This document shows positions 53,804-61,960 of a stretch of 64,000 nt of DNA, piece by piece. The stretch is from positions 1-64,000 of the forward strand of contig CAYVIB010000019.1 in NCBI GenBank assembly GCA_964451365.1, in the 5' to 3' direction. A model generated the notes under the pieces. It saw only the letters and a program-made list of their open reading frames with translations. It was not told where the DNA came from and did not search any database. The stretch is from CAYVIB01 sp964451365. GTDB lineage: Bacteria > Pseudomonadota > Gammaproteobacteria > Pseudomonadales > Cellvibrionaceae. The position numbers were made by a program, and so were the translations under genes. Positions within the stretch are counted from its first letter, which is position 1. The number at the start of each line of letters is the position of its first letter.

Positions 53804-54529
53804 GTGCGTATTCCCCGAATTTTCACCTCGCAACCGCTGGATGGAAATGCCGAACTGGAACTGGAAGAGCGCGCGGCGCACTACCTGTTAAAAGTGCTGC
53901 GCATGGAAGCGGGCCGGGAGCTGGTACTGTTCAACGGGCAGGGCGGGGAGTTTCCCGCCGTGATTGCGGAAAAAACGAAAAGCCGCGTTATCGTTAAAAC
54001 CGGGGATAAACAGGAAATCAACCGCGAATCACCTCTCGACACGCATCTGGGTATCGGCATCTCCCGCGGTGAACGCATGGATTGGGTACTGCAAAAAGCC
54101 ACCGAGTTGGGCGTAACAGCTATCACCCCCCTTTTCAGCGAGCGCACCGAAGTCAAACTCAACGGCGACCGGCTCGACAAGCGCGTGCAGCACTGGCAAA
54201 ACATTCTTATCAGTGCCTGCGAGCAGTGCCAGCGCAATGTTCTGCCCGTACTGCACCCTCCGCGACAACTCAACGAATTTCTCGCGGACGATAGGGCGGA
54301 GCAACGCTTCGTTCTGCATCACCGGGCGGAGACCCGGCTGGCGGACCTGCCCCCGCCAGCTTCCGCCAGTTTGCTGATCGGCCCTGAGGGCGGATTATCC
54401 GTGGATGAAATTGCCCTGGCGGCGCAATATAATTTCACCCCGCTTAAGTTGGGCGAAAGGGTGCTTCGCACGGAAACCGCTCCCGTGGCGGCACTCGCCA
54501 TCATGCAACACCTGTGGGGAGACCTGTAG
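53804..54529 (+). CDS. rsmE: 16S rRNA (uracil1498-N3)-methyltransferase
   Basis: A SPOUT-class methyltransferase that modifies U1498 of 16S rRNA with SAM. An N-terminal PUA-like part (VRIPRIFTSQPL...HYLLKVLRM) is followed by the SPOUT knot with KATELGVTAITPLFSERTEV, LLIGPEGGLSVDEI and LGERVLRTETAPVAALA. The start is a GTG at 53804, giving the canonical (M)RIPRIF beginning and 241 residues (E. coli 243). The frame extends back into metF without support. It lies 19 bases after metF, so it is probably in the SAM-cycle transcript as a SAM user. Confidence 0.95.
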   Translation: MRIPRIFTSQPLDGNAELELEERAAHYLLKVLRMEAGRELVLFNGQGGEFPAVIAEKTKSRVIVKTGDKQEINRESPLDTHLGIGISRGERMDWVLQKATELGVTAITPLFSERTEVKLNGDRLDKRVQHWQNILISACEQCQRNVLPVLHPPRQLNEFLADDRAEQRFVLHHRAETRLADLPPPASASLLIGPEGGLSVDEIALAAQYNFTPLKLGERVLRTETAPVAALAIMQHLWGDL

Positions 54530-54849
54530 GCCGGCAATTCCGGCCGGCACTGGAAGCCCGATAAGCTGGCGCGAGGAACGTGATTTGCATTGATGGCATC
54601 GCACTCCCCGCCTTGCCGGACAAAAAAACGGGTTCAGCAGCAATAATCGAACGACTGACAGCTTTGTTGAAAGGCTTCCTGCCTTTTCAACAAACGAAAA
54701 GCAAATGGCTCTTTTTGCATTTCTTACAAAATCAAAGACGTGACGTCTTCGATTTTGCCAATACGTCCATGTAGTGGGCCAGGCACCGTCCAACTTGGCA
54801 GGCAAATATTGTATCGTATGCAGTCCAATCCACCAGGTGAGAAGCAGAT
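54530..54849. repeat. intergenic region with palindromes related to the 55.9-kb element
   Basis: About 320 bases without a supported gene. It contains a short GC hairpin straight after rsmE (ggccgg-caatt-ccggcc), a hairpin gttgaaaggc...gccttttcaac, and a 31-base near-perfect palindrome at 54727-54757 (one mismatch). Then come aatacgtccatgtag at 54760-54774, almost identical to 55915-55929 inside the 88-bp inverted repeat. Confidence 0.6.
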
Positions 54850-55446
54850 ATGGCAGTACAGTCAGGCTGGAAGCTGGAAAGTCTAAGCCCCGAACTGGGC
54901 GGCAGGCAGTTCGATATCGACGGAACAATGTCGATCGGGCGCGCGCAGGAATCGGATATCTGTATCGCGCTGATCGGTATGTCCCGGCGGCACGCGCGCA
55001 TTACCGTATGCGAGGACGGTTTGCTGGTGGAAGATCTCGATTCGTCCAACGGAACTTACATCAACAACGCCCGCATCGATAAAGCCGTGGCCCTGCCCGG
55101 CGATATTATCGGTTTCGACACGCTGCAGTTTGTTGTCTCCGGCCCGCAGACGGATGTCTATTCGGAAAAAACCTCGGTGCGCACCGCCATTGATCCGGAG
55201 CGGATACCGGCCGTTATAGGCCCCACGGCAATAGAGAAACAGATGGCAACTCTCAAAAAAGTACCGCCCAAGGGCCTGCTGGAAGATGAGCCGGTTTTGT
55301 TAAAACGCAAAAGTAAAATGCGGCAATACAACCAGCCGCAAACCGGGTTCTTCGACAGCGAATGGGGTAGATTCGTGGTCCTTTTGGCCGGCCTGGCCGG
55401 CCTTCTTGGCCTAGTTGTCCTGGTGGCAAACCTGGTGACCGTTTAA
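54850..55446 (+). CDS. FHA-domain protein with C-terminal membrane anchor
   Basis: A 198-residue protein with a forkhead-associated domain at about residues 25-95: SIGRAQESDI, MSRRHARI and SSNGTYIN are the phosphothreonine-binding hallmarks. A linker rich in Pro, Lys and Thr (about 100-165) leads to a single C-terminal helix (FVVLLAGLAGLLGLVVLVANLV). It is therefore probably tail-anchored in the inner membrane with the FHA domain in the cytoplasm, acting as a phospho-dependent adaptor. No Ser/Thr kinase or phosphatase gene is nearby, so the partner is unknown. A Shine-Dalgarno-like gagaagc precedes the ATG. Confidence 0.85.
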   Translation: MAVQSGWKLESLSPELGGRQFDIDGTMSIGRAQESDICIALIGMSRRHARITVCEDGLLVEDLDSSNGTYINNARIDKAVALPGDIIGFDTLQFVVSGPQTDVYSEKTSVRTAIDPERIPAVIGPTAIEKQMATLKKVPPKGLLEDEPVLLKRKSKMRQYNQPQTGFFDSEWGRFVVLLAGLAGLLGLVVLVANLVTV

Positions 55447-55487
55447 AATTTTTTCATTGGGACGCCGGTACCGGGAGCAACGGCGCC

Positions 55488-55811
55488 CTAGGATTTGAAT
55501 TTAACCGCCGTTCCGCTGACACTCACCATCATCATCGAACCGCCGGAACCTACCACTTCGTAATCGATATCAATACCGACGATACCATCCGCGCCCAGGG
55601 CCTTCGCCTTCGCTTCCATTTCCTTGATGGCGATATCGCGCGCTTTCGCCATTTCCTGCTCATAGGCGGCGGAGCGGCCTCCCACGATATCCCGAATCGC
55701 GCCGAAAACATCCTTGAAAATATTGGCACCGAGAATGGCTTCGCCAACAACGATATCCAGGTATGCTCCGATGGGCTTGCCGTCAACGACGGAAGTTGTG
55801 GTTTTCAGCAT
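55488..55811 (-). CDS. YbjQ/UPF0145 family protein
   Basis: A 107-residue cytoplasmic protein of the YbjQ family (heavy-metal-binding-like fold, forming pentamers in known structures). The opening MLKTTTSVVDGKPIGAYLDIVVGEAILGANIFKD, the central IRDIVGGRSAAYEQEMAKARDIAIKEM and the LGADGIVGIDIDYEVVG strand match the family along its full length. Its function is not established in any organism. A Shine-Dalgarno (aagagga) stands before the start. It converges on the FHA gene with only about 40 bases between them and has a MITE-like inverted repeat upstream. Confidence 0.9.
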   Translation of the reverse strand: MLKTTTSVVDGKPIGAYLDIVVGEAILGANIFKDVFGAIRDIVGGRSAAYEQEMAKARDIAIKEMEAKAKALGADGIVGIDIDYEVVGSGGSMMMVSVSGTAVKFKS

Positions 55812-55888
55812 GGTTTGGTCCTCTTGGTTGAGTTAAAAGTAAAATCACTCAAAAACTGACATGCAGGTGCCACTATCCCGTTTGCCAC

Positions 55889-55976
55889 TGGGGGCGGCAT
55901 TTCAAAACCGCATAAATACGTCCGTGTAGCTCCGTCAATTCTTCCATGAATTGACGGTTTTGAAATGCCGCCCCCA
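55889..55976. repeat. 88-bp inverted-repeat element with 22-bp perfect arms (family D)
   Basis: Terminal arms of 22 bp match perfectly (left arm begins tgggggcggcatttc). A second nested stem is ccgtcaattc / gaattgacgg at 55932-55957. The whole could fold as one long hairpin or move as a MITE. It carries no coding frame and lies between the YbjQ-family gene and the Cro/C1-type regulator. Confidence 0.85.
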
Positions 55977-56085
55977 AACTCACACCGCAGCCATTTAAAG
56001 TGATGTGACAGATATATGAGAGATATTTTTAAAACTGTAGAACTTACCGAGATATTCCGGCACATTCATATTCGATTTCATCGCA

Positions 56086-56817
56086 TCACCTTACATACTT
56101 GGCAAATAAATTATACTGCCACTGCCGTACCGCCAGCACCATGGTGGTGCCGTGTTTTTCCTTCATCGGCAACGGCGCATCCTGTTTCATCAGTGCGGTA
56201 AACTCGTGGGAAAACTGATCCATTTTTTCCTGCAACAATTTATTCGACTCCTTGGAAAAAAGACCATTTAACACCAACAGTTTTTCGGTCTCCCTATCGA
56301 AGCGGGAATTGAAAAAATCCTTCTCCACTTTATCCAAAAAGAATTTTTGAATGGGCCCGTTGGGCAGCCAACGAAAATTAGGTGAGATGCGCAACTTGAT
56401 GCGGTTGCCGGGCAGCAGGTCAAGCAGTTTCAGTTTGTCGAGCCGCGCCAGCTTGCGTATCACTTCCGTCTCGGATAATTGGTAATACCCTGTAAGGTCG
56501 TTAAAGGAAAAGCCGTTGATCACGCTCACCGCCACCATCAACAATACGATATCCGCCGCGATTTCCTTCTCCTGCTCCTCGGTCATATGGTCCAGCCGCC
56601 GCTGGTTTCGCTGGTGGATTTCCACCAGGTCGGTCAGTGTCAGGCCGGCCAGTTCGCATACCTGTTCCAGGCGCTCAAGGGTAAAGTGACCGTCGGAGAA
56701 CATGCGCTTGATGGAGGCTTCGCTCAGGTCCAGGCTCGCCGCCACGTCTTTATAGGTACGCCCCGCCGCGCGGAGTTCTTTTTTCAGGGTTTCCAGAAGC
56801 TGGGTGGACTGGTTCAT
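56086..56817 (-). CDS. Cro/C1-type helix-turn-helix regulator
   Basis: A 243-residue regulator. Residues about 5-65 form an XRE-type helix-turn-helix (LRAAGRTYKDVAASLDLSEASIKRMF), and the remainder is an alpha-helical region with an additional winged-helix look around 95-145 (FSFNDLTGYYQLSETEVIRKLARLDKLKLLDLL). No phage hallmarks are nearby. It is divergent from the LplT-PlsC-Aas fusion gene with about 160 bases between starts. It is therefore a candidate regulator of that gene, by position only. Confidence 0.75.
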   Translation of the reverse strand: MNQSTQLLETLKKELRAAGRTYKDVAASLDLSEASIKRMFSDGHFTLERLEQVCELAGLTLTDLVEIHQRNQRRLDHMTEEQEKEIAADIVLLMVAVSVINGFSFNDLTGYYQLSETEVIRKLARLDKLKLLDLLPGNRIKLRISPNFRWLPNGPIQKFFLDKVEKDFFNSRFDRETEKLLVLNGLFSKESNKLLQEKMDQFSHEFTALMKQDAPLPMKEKHGTTMVLAVRQWQYNLFAKYVR

Positions 56818-56976
56818 AATGTCGCTGTTTCCTCGGGATATTTATTTTTATCGACTCTTCAGTATCAAATGTTAGTACTTTCTGGATAACATGCCGCAAC
56901 TAGAGCAGCCATAGTTGCATATTAAGCGCCTGAACTCAAAATAAGCGCGTTACGGTTCAACAGCAAGGATATAAAA

Positions 56977-59900
56977 ATGAAGAAGCTCACTCAGTTTGCC
57001 GGCGCCTACCCGTTTTTTATTGCCGTGTTTCTCAATGCCTTTATCGACCTGGGGCACAAGATCGTTATCCAGAACACGGTGTTCAAGCTTTACGACGGCC
57101 CCTACCAGGTAACCCTGACCGCCATCGTCAATGCGCTGATACTGCTGCCCTTTATTCTGCTGCTGAGCCCGGCGGGCTTCCTGTCGGACAAGTACCGCAA
57201 GACGGAGGTGATGCGGATGTCGGCCTGGGCGGCGGTCATCTGCTGTATCGGCATTACCGTGTTCTACCACCTGGGCTGGTTCTGGCCGGCATTTGCCATG
57301 ACCTTCCTGCTGGCGGCGCAGTCAGCCATTTATTCCCCGGCAAAACTCGGTTTTATCAAGGAGTTCTTCGGCAAGAACCGGCTCGGTGAGGCCAACGGCG
57401 TGGTTTCCGCCCTGTCCATTACCGCCATTCTCGCGGGCATTTTCGCCTTTTCCATCGCCTTTGAATCCTGGTATCCCGGCGACGGTAAAACAGATGCGGA
57501 AATATTGAGGGCCATCGCGCCCATCGGTTGGCTCCTGATTCTCACCAGCGTTATTGAACTGGTGATGATGTACCGCCTGCCGAAACAGGAACCCACCGGT
57601 GTAACCGATCGTTTCCAATGGGGCAAGCTGGCTACCGGCCAGCTGATGTTGGAAGACCTTTCTCCCCTGGTGGAACGTAAAGTCATTCGCCTGGCAGTGA
57701 CCGGCCTCGCCACCTTCTGGGCGGTGGGTCAGGTAATGCTCGCCGCATTTCCGGCGTTTATTAAAGGTGACCAGGGCGTGACCAATACCATTGCGGTGCA
57801 GGGTATTCTCGCCTGCTCCGGTATCGGCATCGCGCTCGGTTCGTTTACCGCGGGGAAATATTCACGCGACCACATCGAAACCGGCTTGCTGCCCATCGGC
57901 GCGATAGGTATCGCCACTGGCCTGCTGGTACTTCCCCACCTCGGCTCCACCTGGTTGTCCGCTCTCGACTTTTTGTTTATCGGTTTTATGGGCGGCATGT
58001 TTATCGTTCCGCTTAATGCATTAATCCAGTTCTTTGCCGATGAACGCAAACTCGGCAAAACCCTGGCGGCCAACAACTGGGTGCAGAACGTTACCATGCT
58101 GACCTTCCTGCTGATTACCGTCGGCTTTTCGGTAATGGGCTGGAGCAGCAAGTCGCTGTTGCAGTTGATCGCCTGGGTCGCGGTTATTGGCTGCTGTTAC
58201 ACCATTTACCAACTGCCGCAAAGTCTTACCCGTTTTATTCTCACCTACGTTATCTCGCGTCACTACCACATTAAAGTGCAGGGAATGAAAAATATTCCGT
58301 CGAAGGGCGGCGTATTGTTGCTGGGCAACCACGTGAGCTGGATCGACTGGGCTATTTTGCAGATCGCCAGTCCGCGCCCGGTGCGTTTTGTCATGATTAA
58401 AAACATCTATGAAAAATGGTACCTGAAATGGTTCTTTGACCTGTTCGGCTGTATTCCCATTGAGCAGGGACCAAAAAGCCGCAATGCATTGGAAAAAGTG
58501 GCGGAGTATTTGGATAAGGGTGAAGTGGTTTGCCTGTTTCCCGAAGGCACCATCAGTCGCACCGGCCACCTGGCGGAATTTCGCAAGGGCTACGAGCGCG
58601 CCTGCGAACAGACAACGACGGATGTGGTGATTGTGCCTTTTTACCTGCGCGGTTTGTGGGGCAGCACATTTTCCCGCTCGTCCGACCGTTTAAAGAAATC
58701 CGGCTCGACGGGGCTGCGACGCGACCTGGTTATCGCCTTCGGCAAACCCATCGAGAAAAACACACCGGCGGATGTGCTGAAACGACGCGTGCTGGACCTG
58801 TCCATTTCCTCCTGGCAGGAATATGTGGAGGACCTGCCGACCATCGGCGCGCAGTGGATCGACTCGGTGAAAAAGCGCGGCCGCAGACGAGCCATTGCCG
58901 ACACTTTGGGTACCGAACTGACCGCAACGGCATCATTGGTGGGCGCGGCAATCCTTGCGCGACGCATCAAAAAGTTGAGCCCGGAACAAAATATCGGTTT
59001 GCTGTTGCCCACCAGTGCCGGCGGCATGTTGTGCAATATGGCCAGCATGTTGTTGGGCAAAACGGTGGTCAACCTCAACTATACGGCGAGTGCCGGCGCG
59101 GTAACTTCCGCTATCGAACAGGCGGATATCAAAACCATTTACAGTTCCAGACGGTTTGAGAAAAAACTGCAGGGGAAAGGAATCGATACCGCGCCGTTCA
59201 AGGAAAATGCCCGGTTTGTTTACCTGGAGGACTTCAAGGAAAATACATCGCTTGCCGAAAAAATAATTACGCTGTTGTTCTGCAAACTGTCCCCCGCCTC
59301 GCTGCTGAAAAGGTTTTACTGCGACAACCAGAGCAATAACGATACCGCCGCGATTCTTTTTTCCAGCGGAAGCGAAGGCAGTCCAAAGGGCGTGATGCTG
59401 AGTCACAAAAATATTATGGCCAACGTCAAACAGATTGCCGACGTGCTGAATATGGAAGAAAACGATGTGTTCATGGCAAACCTGCCGCTGTTCCACGCCT
59501 TCGGTTTAACAGTAACGCAGTTTATGCCGCTGCTTGAAGGCATCCCGGTGGTATGCCATCCGGACCCGACCGATGCCGCCGGCAACGCCAAGGCCATCGC
59601 GCAGTACCAGGCCACGGTGATGTTCGGCACCTCCAGTTTTTTGCGACTGTACATTAAAAACAACAAGGTTCATCCGCTGATGTTGAACAGCCTGCGTCTG
59701 GTGGTTGCCGGCGCGGAAAAACTGCAGGATGAAATTCGCCGTGAGTTCAAACTGAAATTCAACAAGGATATATACGAAGGCTACGGTGCAACCGAAACCA
59801 CGCCGGTGGCGAGTGTAAATTTGCCGGATCGCCTGAGCAGTCAGGACTGGAAAGTTCAAATTGGCCATAAAAATGGCTCTGTCGGCATGCCGCTGCCCGG

Positions 59901-60432
59901 CAGCAGTTGCAAGGTCGTTGACCCGGAAACTTTTGAGGAATTGTCCACCGGTGAGTCCGGCATGATACTGATCGGCGGATGCCAGGTGATGCAGGGCTAT
60001 TTGAAAAACCCGGAAAAAACCGGCGAAGCCATTCGCGAGCTCGATGGCATCCAGTGGTATATCACCGGCGACAAAGGCTGCATCGACGTCGACGGCTTTT
60101 TGTTTATCCAGGACCGCTACTCCCGCTTTGCCAAAATCGGTGGCGAGATGGTTGGCCTGGGCACCGTGGAAGCGGCGATCAAAACCGCCATCGATGATCC
60201 GGAATTTGAAGTGGTGGCTGTGAACCTGCCGGACGAAAAGAAAGGCGAAAAAATTATTGTGCTTGCCAACCGCGAACTGGACGAAACGCAGGTACGCGAG
60301 AAACTGGTCGAGCAGAATATTCCGCCGCTGGCATTTCCGGCAAAAACCGTTTTTGTCGGGGAGGTGCCGAAACTCGGTTCGGGCAAGACGGACTTCGCCA
60401 CATCGAAACGTATTGCGCAGGAAAATATATGA
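56977..60432 (+). CDS. LplT-PlsC-Aas fusion: lysophospholipid transporter / acyltransferase / acyl-ACP synthetase
   Basis: A 1,151-residue fusion of three activities for re-acylating lysophospholipids at the inner membrane. Residues about 1-420 are a major-facilitator LplT-like flippase. Residues about 430-640 are a PlsC-type acyltransferase with the HX4D motif NHVSWID (His452, Asp457) and FPEGTIS. Residues about 645-1151 are an acyl-activating enzyme with the ATP loop SSGSEG at 796-801, GYGATETTP and TGDKGCIDVDG. E. coli encodes LplT and Aas as two genes; here they are one chain, as in several other proteobacteria. The stop overlaps the next gene (ATGA). A Cro/C1-type regulator is divergent upstream. 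Confidence 0.92.
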   Translation: MKKLTQFAGAYPFFIAVFLNAFIDLGHKIVIQNTVFKLYDGPYQVTLTAIVNALILLPFILLLSPAGFLSDKYRKTEVMRMSAWAAVICCIGITVFYHLGWFWPAFAMTFLLAAQSAIYSPAKLGFIKEFFGKNRLGEANGVVSALSITAILAGIFAFSIAFESWYPGDGKTDAEILRAIAPIGWLLILTSVIELVMMYRLPKQEPTGVTDRFQWGKLATGQLMLEDLSPLVERKVIRLAVTGLATFWAVGQVMLAAFPAFIKGDQGVTNTIAVQGILACSGIGIALGSFTAGKYSRDHIETGLLPIGAIGIATGLLVLPHLGSTWLSALDFLFIGFMGGMFIVPLNALIQFFADERKLGKTLAANNWVQNVTMLTFLLITVGFSVMGWSSKSLLQLIAWVAVIGCCYTIYQLPQSLTRFILTYVISRHYHIKVQGMKNIPSKGGVLLLGNHVSWIDWAILQIASPRPVRFVMIKNIYEKWYLKWFFDLFGCIPIEQGPKSRNALEKVAEYLDKGEVVCLFPEGTISRTGHLAEFRKGYERACEQTTTDVVIVPFYLRGLWGSTFSRSSDRLKKSGSTGLRRDLVIAFGKPIEKNTPADVLKRRVLDLSISSWQEYVEDLPTIGAQWIDSVKKRGRRRAIADTLGTELTATASLVGAAILARRIKKLSPEQNIGLLLPTSAGGMLCNMASMLLGKTVVNLNYTASAGAVTSAIEQADIKTIYSSRRFEKKLQGKGIDTAPFKENARFVYLEDFKENTSLAEKIITLLFCKLSPASLLKRFYCDNQSNNDTAAILFSSGSEGSPKGVMLSHKNIMANVKQIADVLNMEENDVFMANLPLFHAFGLTVTQFMPLLEGIPVVCHPDPTDAAGNAKAIAQYQATVMFGTSSFLRLYIKNNKVHPLMLNSLRLVVAGAEKLQDEIRREFKLKFNKDIYEGYGATETTPVASVNLPDRLSSQDWKVQIGHKNGSVGMPLPGSSCKVVDPETFEELSTGESGMILIGGCQVMQGYLKNPEKTGEAIRELDGIQWYITGDKGCIDVDGFLFIQDRYSRFAKIGGEMVGLGTVEAAIKTAIDDPEFEVVAVNLPDEKKGEKIIVLANRELDETQVREKLVEQNIPPLAFPAKTVFVGEVPKLGSGKTDFATSKRIAQENI

Positions 60433-61133
60433 AATCGTTAACGTTAACGCTTGCTGCCTTCCTCCTGTTGTTGCCAGCCGCGCACGCTGATGAGTGCGTT
60501 ATTTTATTGCACGGCCTGGCGCGCGGCAGCGATTCGATGAATAAAATGGAGAAGAAATTAAATAAATACTACAGGGTGGTTAATTACGATTACCCGTCAA
60601 CGCGGGAGGATATTGCCACTCTGGCTGAAACGGCCATTCCCGAAGCAGTAGAAAAGTGTGGCGATACAGAAAGCATTCTTTTCGTCACCCATTCGATGGG
60701 TGGAATTCTGGTACGACAATACCTGAGCAATCACACAATCGAGAACCTGGGAAGAGTGGTTATGCTTGGTCCGCCGAATCACGGCAGCGAAATAGTCGAC
60801 AAACTGGGAGAGGTGCCCGGCTTTGAAATGATTAACGGCGAAGCTGGAAAGCAGTTGAGCACGTCATCCCGGAGCGTGCCCAACACGCTCGGCCCGGTTG
60901 GCTTCGATCTTGGCGTGATAGCCGGCAAGGCCAGCTTCAACCCTATTTATTCGGCGATGCTTCCCGGCGATGATGACGGCAAGGTTTCGACAGAAAGTAC
61001 GATGGTTGAAGGTATGAACGATCATATTGAACTGCCGGCGTCTCATACATTTATGATGAGAAACCCGGAAGTGATCGCACAGGCATTGTTCTATCTGAAA
61101 TATGGAAGATTTGATCGATCGGATCGTAAATAG
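60429..61133 (+). CDS. secreted alpha/beta hydrolase (lipase/acyltransferase-like)
   Basis: A 234-residue protein with a signal peptide (MKSLTLTLAAFLLLLPAAHA). The oxyanion motif ILLHGLARG is followed by the nucleophile elbow VTHSMGGILV (Ser near residue 88), GPPNHGSE, an aspartate in GDDDGKVS and a histidine in LPASHTFMM, giving a full triad. The fold resembles triacylglycerol-lipase/GPI-deacylase relatives. The start overlaps the stop of the lysophospholipid re-acylation gene by four bases, so the two are coupled. A periplasmic lipase paired with a lysolipid recycler suggests envelope phospholipid turnover (inference). Confidence 0.85.
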   Translation: MKSLTLTLAAFLLLLPAAHADECVILLHGLARGSDSMNKMEKKLNKYYRVVNYDYPSTREDIATLAETAIPEAVEKCGDTESILFVTHSMGGILVRQYLSNHTIENLGRVVMLGPPNHGSEIVDKLGEVPGFEMINGEAGKQLSTSSRSVPNTLGPVGFDLGVIAGKASFNPIYSAMLPGDDDGKVSTESTMVEGMNDHIELPASHTFMMRNPEVIAQALFYLKYGRFDRSDRK

Positions 61134-61381
61134 GCGCTTTCACCTTCCGACGCAGAAAAACCAAAATAATATTGCGCGCCATTCTCGTCGTACCGGATAG
61201 CCCGATGTGCCTTTTTAGTACCGGAACCGCCATAAAACACACGAAGTCCAAAAATTTAAATCTAAAAACCCGTTACAACAAAACCGTTAAAACAATTAAA
61301 CTCTCTCCGCAGCCTGCCAGACATTTGCCGCGCAAGTCTATACAGGCACATAAACATAAGAAAAAGAAGGAGACTAATAAT
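61134..61381. other. AT-rich leader region before the deaminase-like gene
   Basis: About 250 bases with no supported gene. The in-frame extension of the deaminase gene (from 61172) is lysine- and threonine-rich without family resemblance. A strong Shine-Dalgarno (agaaggaga) just before 61382 marks the real start. Confidence 0.55.
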
Positions 61382-61876
61382 ATGCCTAAAACGTTGCGAA
61401 AATTCGTTAACAGACGTAACAAGACCTACCACGGAATGAGAATATCCGAGGTCAATAATCAGGATAAAGCCGCGAGTTACCTTCTGGCGATGAACTATTC
61501 CGGAAGAACGTCACAGACGAAAGTCTCACAATCGCTTATTCAAATGGATTGTGTCGCGGTAGCGGTGGTTAACAATGAATGGTTGATTGCATCGAACTCG
61601 CAAAGGCTCACGGACGATGATGTGCAGGCACTCGCGGATGAGTTGGGTACACAAATAACCTACGCCCTGGTAAAGCGGGGCTCGGGATACATGCACGCGG
61701 AGATGCAGGTGGCGGAAGAGATAAAAGCGTCCGGTTACGATTTGGACGGGGTCTATATCGGCGTCTCCAAACCTTGCTGCCTTGATTGCAAGACTGTTCT
61801 CGATACGCACGGAATGAGATATATCCATTATCACGACTCCACGGTTGTAAACTGGGAAGCGCCAGACTTGTCCTGA
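61382..61876 (+). CDS. stand-alone deaminase-fold protein (toxin-type, OTT_1508-like)
   Basis: A 164-residue protein with the zinc-binding signature of the nucleic-acid/nucleotide deaminase superfamily: HAE at residues 105-107 (YMHAEMQVAEEI) and PCCLDC at 131-136, where Cys133 and Cys136 would hold zinc with His105. The GVSKPCCLDCKTVL context resembles the OTT_1508-type branch found in polymorphic toxins. A basic N-terminus (KTLRKFVNRRNKTYHG) might contact nucleic acid. There is no signal peptide or delivery domain and no obvious immunity gene beside it. The start at 61382 has a very strong Shine-Dalgarno. The substrate is unknown. Confidence 0.75.
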   Translation: MPKTLRKFVNRRNKTYHGMRISEVNNQDKAASYLLAMNYSGRTSQTKVSQSLIQMDCVAVAVVNNEWLIASNSQRLTDDDVQALADELGTQITYALVKRGSGYMHAEMQVAEEIKASGYDLDGVYIGVSKPCCLDCKTVLDTHGMRYIHYHDSTVVNWEAPDLS

Positions 61877-61911
61877 CGAACAAATGCCGCATAATCCGGA
61901 CAAACCAAAAC

Positions 61912-61939
61912 AACAAACCCGGCAACAGCCGGGTTTGTT
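61912..61939. terminator. bidirectional terminator between the deaminase-like gene and the secreted protein gene
   Basis: A perfect 12-bp stem (aacaaacccggc / gccgggtttgtt) with a 4-base loop lies between two converging genes, with T/A-rich flanks on both strands. Confidence 0.85.
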
Positions 61940-61960
61940 TGTGCAGGTTGAATTAACAAG

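Noticed and set aside
54580..54774. 64-codon plus-strand open frame after rsmE
   Set aside because: It runs through hairpins and a dispersed repeat core, and has no recognisable domain or Shine-Dalgarno.
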